From assembly GCF_964656455.1 (NCBI RefSeq), contig NC_135726.1:5032001-5096000 (forward strand): DNA of 64,000 nt. The letters are read 5' to 3'. Both the position numbers and the translations under genes were made by a program. This DNA comes from Halichoerus grypus (taxonomy: Eukaryota > Chordata > Mammalia > Carnivora > Phocidae). The notes under the pieces are model-generated. The model was not told the origin of the DNA, did no database searches, and saw nothing but the letters and a program-made list of their open reading frames with translations. Below, one piece after another: positions 58,845-64,000 of the stretch (position 1 is the first letter of the stretch; every line of letters starts with the position of its first letter).

Positions 58845-58930
58845 TTTCAGGAGTGCCCTAAGTGTGCTAGTAGGCACTGGGGCTCCAGACACGCAAAGGA
58901 TCACAGTCTCTGTTCTTCATAGCCGTGTAG
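58845..58930 (-). repeat. L2-like fragment
   Basis: 'tagtaggcactggggctccagacac' and 'gatcacagtctctgttcttc' fit a minus-sense L2 end. Confidence 0.6.
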
Positions 58931-59214
58931 TCAAGGTCAACATTGCCCACCAGAACTTTCTGTGATGGTGACAATATTCTATGTCTGTCCTGGCTGATAC
59001 ATGTTTACATTTTCATTTCAATGAATGTAAATTAAAATTTAAACAACTGCATGTGACCAGTGGTTACTGTGTTGGGCAATATACATCTAGACCCAGAGGA
59101 AGGGGATATTCTTTAAGGAGACCCATGACAGCTTAACGGAGCATATGCGTACAATGGCTACAGGTAAGTGCAGTCTGAAGCCGGGGGAACACCAAGGCGG
59201 TGGAAGACTCAGGT

Positions 59215-59232
59215 CTCAGGAAGACTCTTCTT
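59215..59232. repeat. Left TSD of CanSINE 4
   Basis: CTCAGGAAGACTCTTCTT, matching 59442-59459 at 17 of 18 bases. Confidence 0.92.
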
Positions 59233-59441
59233 TTTCTTTTCTTTCTTTTTTTTTTTTTAATCGACAGAGAGAGACAGAGCAAGTGAGGAGGGGCAAAGGG
59301 AGAGGAAAAGAGAGAATTTCAAGCAGACTCCACATTCAGCGTGGAGCCCAACATGGGGCTTGATCTCATGACCCTTTAGATCACGACCTGAGCCAAAATC
59401 AAGAGTTGGATGCTCAACCGACTAAGTCACCCAGGCTTCCC
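59233..59441 (-). mobile_element. CanSINE, nearest to the exon
   Basis: Pyrimidine-rich tail, 'cgacagagagagacagagc', 'agcagactccacattcagc', 'gatcacgacctgagcc', degraded head 'ctaagtcacccaggcttccc'. It lies about 1.2 kb downstream (gene sense) of the CDH13 exon, in sense orientation. Confidence 0.94.
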
Positions 59442-59459
59442 CTCAGGAAGCCTCTTCTT
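59442..59459. repeat. Right TSD of CanSINE 4
   Basis: CTCAGGAAGCCTCTTCTT. Confidence 0.92.
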
Positions 59460-60667
59460 AAAGGCAGTGGCTCTAACCTAGATTCTTGCAAGAAGCTACA
59501 GCGTGGAGAGTCAGAAAGGAGAGGAGAAGGCATTTCTGACCCAAGGATTTGTTTAATCAAAGACATGAGGGGAAAAGGCATGGAGCCCATTAGGGAAACC
59601 CAGCAGTTACTGTGGGGCAGGTGGTGCTTGCAGGTCAAGGGTGATGGCAGGGGTCATGTCTGTGGGATGATGTCATGTTGGGAACAAAGAATCCCAGGAA
59701 AGGAGCAGACTTGGGGTGGGTGGAGGGGGTGAGGGACAGAGGGGAATCCCTAAGTTGGTTTAATAAACTGTGTTTGAAGGGCCAGGAGTCTCTCCTATTG
59801 AGCCCTGTGGGGAGTTGCAGAGGGTGACCTGGAGCTCAGAAGAAGGGCCAGGTCCAGGGGGCACACACTGGGGGACATAAGCGGGGCAGGAACACATGCC
59901 CCACGTACATGGGACTGGGACCATCAGCTCCATCTGACTGTCACATCTCATGTAACTGATTGTCCATATGTGGAAACTGGGCTAAAATGTCCAAAATTTG
60001 TGATTTTCAGGAAGGTTGGAAGTTGGAATTTTTTTTAAAACAAATATGAAATCTAAATATTTCCACATGGCAACTAATGGGAAAGCTTGAAAGCACCCAA
60101 GGCAAAAACAAAGAGCAAGAGTGTGGACTGACTGAGGTCCCTGGGTCACCTCTGTGTCACCTGACCTACAAAATGGGTGAGGGTTCCCAGTGCCAGCCTA
60201 AGGTTGAAGCAGGAGAGGTTCTGGGGAAAAGAGTGGCACACACAGCAGAGGGTTTGGGAAAGAAGAGAAGTCAAAGCCACCTGTCTCTGTGAGCAAACAC
60301 AAAGCCACCTCCCTCCCCTTTGCCCCTCTTCTACCTTCCTGCTTGCCTTTCCTTCCTTCGTCCCATCCCCTTCCTCTGGTTGATGGGTAAGGAGAGCTAA
60401 AGTCCCATCACAAGAGCTCATGAATAAGTGCTTGGTGAGGAAACAGAGGCATCGGGTTGAATGACTACAAATAATTCCTAAGGATGTGGCCTTTTACAGT
60501 GTGTGTTTTTGGGGTTCGCAATTCCCTTTATAGATTTCCCTACCCAACCATGGGTAAACATTTCATGTCCACTCCTCCATATAAACTGCCTTTGCCTGAA
60601 GCCCCATATCTTCCCTCCTGTGAAAGCCATGCTCGATTCTCATGAAAAAGAAGATGTGTGTCTTTCA
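59460..60667. other. CDH13: Intronic flank of the exon, no recognised repeat
   Basis: The 1.2 kb after the donor in gene sense shows no transposon, which is common next to constitutive exons. Purine-rich near 59505-59580; nothing else seen. Confidence 0.5.
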
Positions 60668-60673
60668 GCTCAC
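60668..60673 (-). other. CDH13: CDH13 splice donor
   Basis: The exon ends CGGGAG and is followed on the minus strand by GTGAGC, a good match to the U1 consensus. The coding frame in known CDH13 continues after LLDRE in the next exon, which is not in this window, so cutting here is required. Confidence 0.93.
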
Positions 60674-60852
60674 CTCCCGGTCCAGCAAGGCAGGTGACAC
60701 GACAGTGACGATGTCCCCTTTTTCAGGATCGATGTAGAACATGTTTGGAGACGGCTTGTCAGGTGTCTGCTGTCGGATGTTGTACCTCAGGAGGGCATTA
60801 TCTGTGGCCGGGTCGTCCGCATCAAAGGCTGTCATCCGCATCACCGTGGTCC
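60674..60852 (-). CDS. CDH13: CDH13 (T-cadherin) internal coding exon, part of cadherin repeat EC2
   Basis: T-cadherin is a GPI-anchored, atypical cadherin of the cell surface that binds adiponectin and LDL and guides neurons and vascular cells. This exon encodes 59 whole codons preceded by two bases of a split glycine codon (upstream intron phase 1, downstream phase 0). Visible landmarks are [12 protein letters not shown] (a calcium-binding DxD-type stretch of a cadherin repeat), RYNI, the [19 protein letters not shown] stretch and a terminal LLDRE, the classical LDRE motif. The peptide matches human CDH13 as I remember it, at roughly residues 261-320 in EC2. The exon has no start or stop of its own; a frame read through it ends in the intron just past the donor. 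No other CDH13 exon was recognised in the window. N-cadherin and other classical cadherins differ clearly in this stretch, so the assignment is firm. Confidence 0.96.
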
Positions 60853-60872
60853 CTGAGGGGACAGGACAGAAG
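60853..60872 (-). other. CDH13: CDH13 splice acceptor with polypyrimidine tract
   Basis: On the minus strand the exon is preceded by a pyrimidine-rich run, TCTGTCCTGTCCCCTCAG, ending in the invariant AG at 60854-60853. The next bases, GG ACC ACG GTG, complete the split glycine and read TTV, so the reading frame supports this boundary. Confidence 0.93.
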
Positions 60873-61171
60873 GGCGGGAGATGGTCACTCAGGGGACAGT
60901 GATGGGCCAAGATGCCCTCTCCCTGGCAATGGCCACGGACTGATGTGCCAGTCGATTTCCACATTAAAACAGAAAGCATTTCCAGAGCCCTGTTATATTT
61001 TTGCTTTTCTTTTGCTCGCCCTCCTCCTTCTGTCACATTAAAAGGCCTGAAATAAAGAAAAGAAATCTTTGCTGTTCAGCAGACTGACAGCTGAATTTTT
61101 CCTTCTGCTGATATGCTGTTTATTTGCATGGGCTCTCATTCAATTGTGGATGTGGCTGCATGACAATGGCC

Positions 61172-61545
61172 TTTATTTTAAAAGCTCTTATTGAATGCCT
61201 ACTACATGTGGGGCCCGGGTCTGGTGATGAAGACACAGAAGGGGTCAAAGGCATTCTCTGGTGTTCAGCAGGTCAGAGATTAGTAAGAGAGACAGCATAT
61301 AAAAAATAATAAACCATAACAAGTGCATTGAGAGAGAGCATTATGAATACACAGGTGAACAACCTCATCTAACCTTGGGTTCAGGAAAGATCCCTGGTGC
61401 AGACATCTAAGAGGTGAGTAGGTGCAAGCAAGGCGAAGGAGAGGGCTCTCCATAGGAAAATATGGAAACATGAACAAATATTCTTTGAGCCCCCACTGTG
61501 TGACAGCCACACTGCTGTAGGCACTTAAGATACAAAGACGATGTA
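61172..61545 (-). repeat. L2 LINE 3' region
   Basis: 'gctcttattgaatgcctactacatg', 'gaaaagatccctggtgcagac'-like wording, and a second end-like piece 'attctttgagcccccactgtgtgacagcc'. Possibly two L2 copies in tandem. Confidence 0.68.
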
Positions 61546-61629
61546 GAGATGAAGGTGGTGTGGACTACTTGGTTATGTCAACGGTTGATAAGGATGTCAG
61601 ATGCTGGGTCTTGCTCACACACAGCTGAT

Positions 61630-62104
61630 GTGATGAAGAATTGGTGTTAGCCACTTTTGGGGACAATTGAGCAACAACTAGTAAAAAAAAAATACAGTCA
61701 CCCATTTGGCATCTACCATCAAGAAACACTTACATGTGTCAATAACGGGTTCCCCCAAGGATGTTCCCCATAGGACTATCCATCATGGTGAAAGATTTGG
61801 AAACAATCTGACTCTCTAAACAACAGAGGAATTGCTAACATGATGGGATTCCCCACACTATGAAAAATTTTGTCCAGTTTGAAGAAGATTGTAGGTCTAA
61901 TGTGTTCTAGCATGGAAGGCTCTCCAAGATAGAGTGTTATGTGAAATTATCAGGTTGAAGAATGTTATCCATAGTATGGTATCATTTTTGTGAACCTGCT
62001 TGCACACAGAAAATGCCACAATACTTTATACACATATTTTGCAGGTACAGTTTATGTCCATAAAAACAAAGCAGGTCTAGAAAAGTGAATTTCAGATTGG
62101 TTAT
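61630..62104 (+). mobile_element. Ancient L1M 3' region, first part (split by an LTR)
   Basis: 'gtgtcaataacgggttcccccaaggatg', 'ggactatccatcatggtgaaag', 'gtatggtatcatttttgtg', then 'cagattggttatggtgg', which in intact L1M leads into 'ctctgggtggtgggatta'; that wording resumes at 62641. Confidence 0.7.
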
Positions 62105-62109
62105 GGTGG

Positions 62110-62636
62110 TGTAGGGGAGCAAATCTTGCCATCCCAAGATATGCCTCTTTGGCATATTGATTATTTTAAGCTGGTTATTTTTAAGAAACTGCAGACACAA
62201 AGGGAAGGTCTGAAAATCAAGTGGAAGTTACCCCTTTTGTAAGAAACATTTACATCTATGAGGGAAATCTCCATTTGTGAGGGTATCTCCCTCACTGTAT
62301 CAATAATAGGAAGATGAATCTAAATCTCTAGAAACTGTTATCAGTGCAGAAGGCCGGATTTAAATCTGCATAACAGCCCTACCCTGTTGACTGTACTTTT
62401 CCTGGTCACCTCCCATAACTGACCCCTCCCCCATCTTTAGCTGAAGATGGTATTTAAGGTGATGGCTTTAGCCCTTTCAGGAAATTACTCCATTTGCCTG
62501 GATCTCTCCCATGTATATAGGAGGTATACAGATTGTTAAACTTTTGTTTGATTTTCTCCTATTAAGCTATCTCATGTCAATTTGATTCTCAGACGAGCAG
62601 AAGAATCTTCAAGGGCAGAGGAAAAAATTTTCCTCC
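62110..62636 (+). mobile_element. Solo LTR, ERV-type
   Basis: Starts TGTAGGGGAGC and ends TTCCTCCCCA, with short inverted ends. Contains 'ctcccataactgacccctccccc', a TATA-like 'gtatttaagg' at 62450, and 'tgtcaatttgattctcagacgagcagaag' near the end. Flanks ATGGTGG and ATAGTGG are a candidate TSD. The look is ERVL/ERV3-like; class not certain. No internal genes attached. Confidence 0.72.
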
Positions 62637-62790
62637 CCAATAGTGGCTATATCTGGGTAACCACAAAGGGGATTGGGATTAAGGATGGTGAGGAGGAGGT
62701 AAGACTTTGGCCCAATCAATACTATTCTGATCATTTTTACAAGGAGAATGTACTGCTTTTGTGATTAAATTTTAATACAAAAGGGTCATA
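62637..62790 (+). mobile_element. Ancient L1M 3' region, second part
   Basis: 'tagtggctatatctgggtaacc', 'gggattgggattaagg', 'aaggagaatgtactgcttttgtg' continue the L1M 3' UTR after the LTR. Confidence 0.65.
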
Positions 62791-62801
62791 ATCATAAATA
62801 C

Positions 62802-63410
62802 TGTTAATCTAAAAAAAATAGCCAGTTATCTTACCAGCAAAACGGGTTATTCAGGAATAGCAGAGAACTGCAACTGAGGACCTGCAAACTACTGCAAAGC
62901 CATAGGCAGTCCAACAAACAAAGGAGAGTACCCTTATTTTATCATGAAGGAAGAAGTTGGGAGGGATTGTTTTGAAGGAAAGTCCACTGGAGGAAAGTAA
63001 GAGTTCAAAGTGATGACAGTTTCTCATTGGCTGAGTTGTAGGGGTGGTCGATTTCTTGTATTAGAAGCAATGTACATCCTTCCCTGTTGGGACCTGTAAT
63101 TGATGATTCTTTCTAGTTGATGATTCTTCTGTTGGGTCTGTAATTGACAATTCTCCTTATAATTGACATGGAGTGGTGCACTCCCCTTTGCAACTTTCCC
63201 CTTGCCAGCCTCCCTGCTCCACTTTAGTGAGGTTTCCCTGTATTGATTTTACAAACCCAACAAAAGCATGGGCTAGAGCAGAATCAAGCACATTTGCCTG
63301 CTGGTCTTGACAATTGTGAGCTATCGTATTTGGCTCAGAGCAACCTGCCCAACTACGATTTCTCATTGTAGTTTACTCTTCTAAGAATAAAGGGCCCACC
63401 TGTGGATTCT
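62802..63410 (-). mobile_element. Probable LTR or ERV-derived block, unclassified
   Basis: On the minus strand the 3' part reads 'ctgcctatggctttgcagtag', 'gcagttctctgctattcctg' and 'gaataacccgttttgctgg', like the end of a retroviral LTR with a decayed polyadenylation signal. The outer border near 63410 is a guess. A 45-bp tandem duplication lies inside. Confidence 0.5.
63084..63160. repeat. 45-bp-period imperfect tandem duplication
   Basis: CTGTTGGGACCTGTAATTGA at 63084 recurs as CTGTTGGGTCTGTAATTGA at 63129, followed in both by an 'attct' stretch. Confidence 0.75.
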
Positions 63411-64000
63411 GACCCGTTCTGGACCCACAAAATGTGAACTAATGGGTAAGAGATGAAAGCAGTACAGTCTTATAGTTCCCAGCAGAAATATTCACATGCA
63501 GAAAATATCGAACTTTAAGGAAACAAAAAATTCATCTGGCTCAGGTGCCATCCTGGTATTCCTCTCCTGTCTATAACAGTGCTTCTCACACCATCAAAGG
63601 CACTTTATTTTTTCCCACAATCAGAATCAGATTATCAGCCATTAGGTCTGATTGATCAGGCAAACAAGGGGATCTGACCACCCTAAGTTTGGATAGATTT
63701 CTAAAGCAGTGTCAGTGTTCCCACAAGGCCAGATGCTTCAGGCACATTTTCTATCCTACCATGTTTCTTTGCCCTTCTCTCTTTCTTTGTGAAATTGTCA
63801 CAAGGCAAACCTTGGGGTCCAGTGCGAGCAGAGATACTGCTTGGCTTATGCATTCCCCTTGTCTTGCCCCTTATCTTTGGAAAATATCAGCAAACAATAT
63901 GGCACTTTGTTTCCTATTGAGGCATACAATGGACAGGGTCTTTTCTCAACTTGATGGTCTAGGCAGCCTCTCCCGGTCTAGGAGCATTAGTGTGAGGGGG
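63411..64000. other. Intronic stretch with no recognised feature
   Basis: Nothing recognised to the window end. Confidence 0.5.

Larger units (their letters stand above)
1..60673 (-). other. CDH13: CDH13 intron downstream of the exon (partial)
   Basis: Inferred intron lying 3' of the exon in gene sense. I found no further cadherin-like reading frame in these 60 kb, which fits the very long introns of this gene. Everything listed below 60674 is therefore intronic, unless an unannotated transcript exists. Confidence 0.8.
60853..64000 (-). other. CDH13: CDH13 intron upstream of the exon (partial)
   Basis: Inferred intron lying 5' of the exon in gene sense; it continues past the window edge. 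It contains an L2 remnant, an old L1 split by an LTR, and a second LTR-like block in the opposite orientation. The 300 bp next to the exon and 63411-64000 show nothing recognisable. Confidence 0.85.

Noticed and set aside
60665..61036. 123-codon open frame taken as the full coding unit of the cadherin exon
   Set aside because: Only 60674-60852 is exon; the rest is intron read through on both sides of clear splice sites.
1..64000. Processed pseudogenes, tRNA/snRNA genes, microRNA hairpins or a second gene
   Set aside because: None could be supported. The tRNA-like segments seen are the heads of CanSINEs, and no spliced-gene copy with a poly-A tail was recognised.

Overview
This window is vertebrate nuclear DNA from a carnivoran mammal, most likely a caniform. 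It holds four tRNA-derived CanSINE copies with the lineage's typical head (reading GGCGCCTGGGTGGCTCAG-like) and truncated L1 copies with the carnivore 3' end ('gagcactgggtgtta'). These elements are typical of Carnivora; the species cannot be fixed from the sequence alone. There are no bacterial genes, operons, CRISPR arrays or phage.

Only one protein-coding exon is recognisable: 179 bp at 60674-60852 on the minus strand, encoding 59 complete codons of the second extracellular cadherin repeat of T-cadherin (CDH13). It has a clean AG acceptor and GT donor. CDH13 is a very large gene with introns of tens to hundreds of kb, so the rest of the window is read as two partial introns. Bases 60853-64000 lie upstream of the exon in gene sense and bases 60673-1 lie downstream. 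All other open reading frames in the window look like chance frames or retrotransposon remains.

The intronic DNA is a layered record of transposition. The oldest layer is many short MIR and L2 fragments plus hAT-type DNA transposon fossils (MER5A-, MER20- and MER58-like; names from memory). Next come MaLR/ERVL-type solo LTRs, several of which split older elements (a MER5A-like copy at 16.4-17.0 kb, a MIR at 45.6-46.3 kb, an old L1 at 61.6-62.8 kb). The youngest layer is carnivore L1 3' ends and CanSINEs, most with target-site duplications (TSDs) that can still be read. The left edge carries an L1 with a twin-priming inversion and its TSD. Simple repeats include a CA tract, ATCC/TTCC blocks, a 150-bp polypurine tract and an alternating purine-pyrimidine palindrome.

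Long stretches without recognised repeats (about 20-22 kb, 26.2-27.2 kb, 36.4-38.0 kb, 52.8-54.1 kb and 57.1-58.4 kb) are where conserved regulatory DNA would most likely lie. A CTCF-like motif at 38.1 kb is the strongest single regulatory candidate. No new biological system was found; the points of interest are repeat archaeology and a few candidate structural or regulatory sites.
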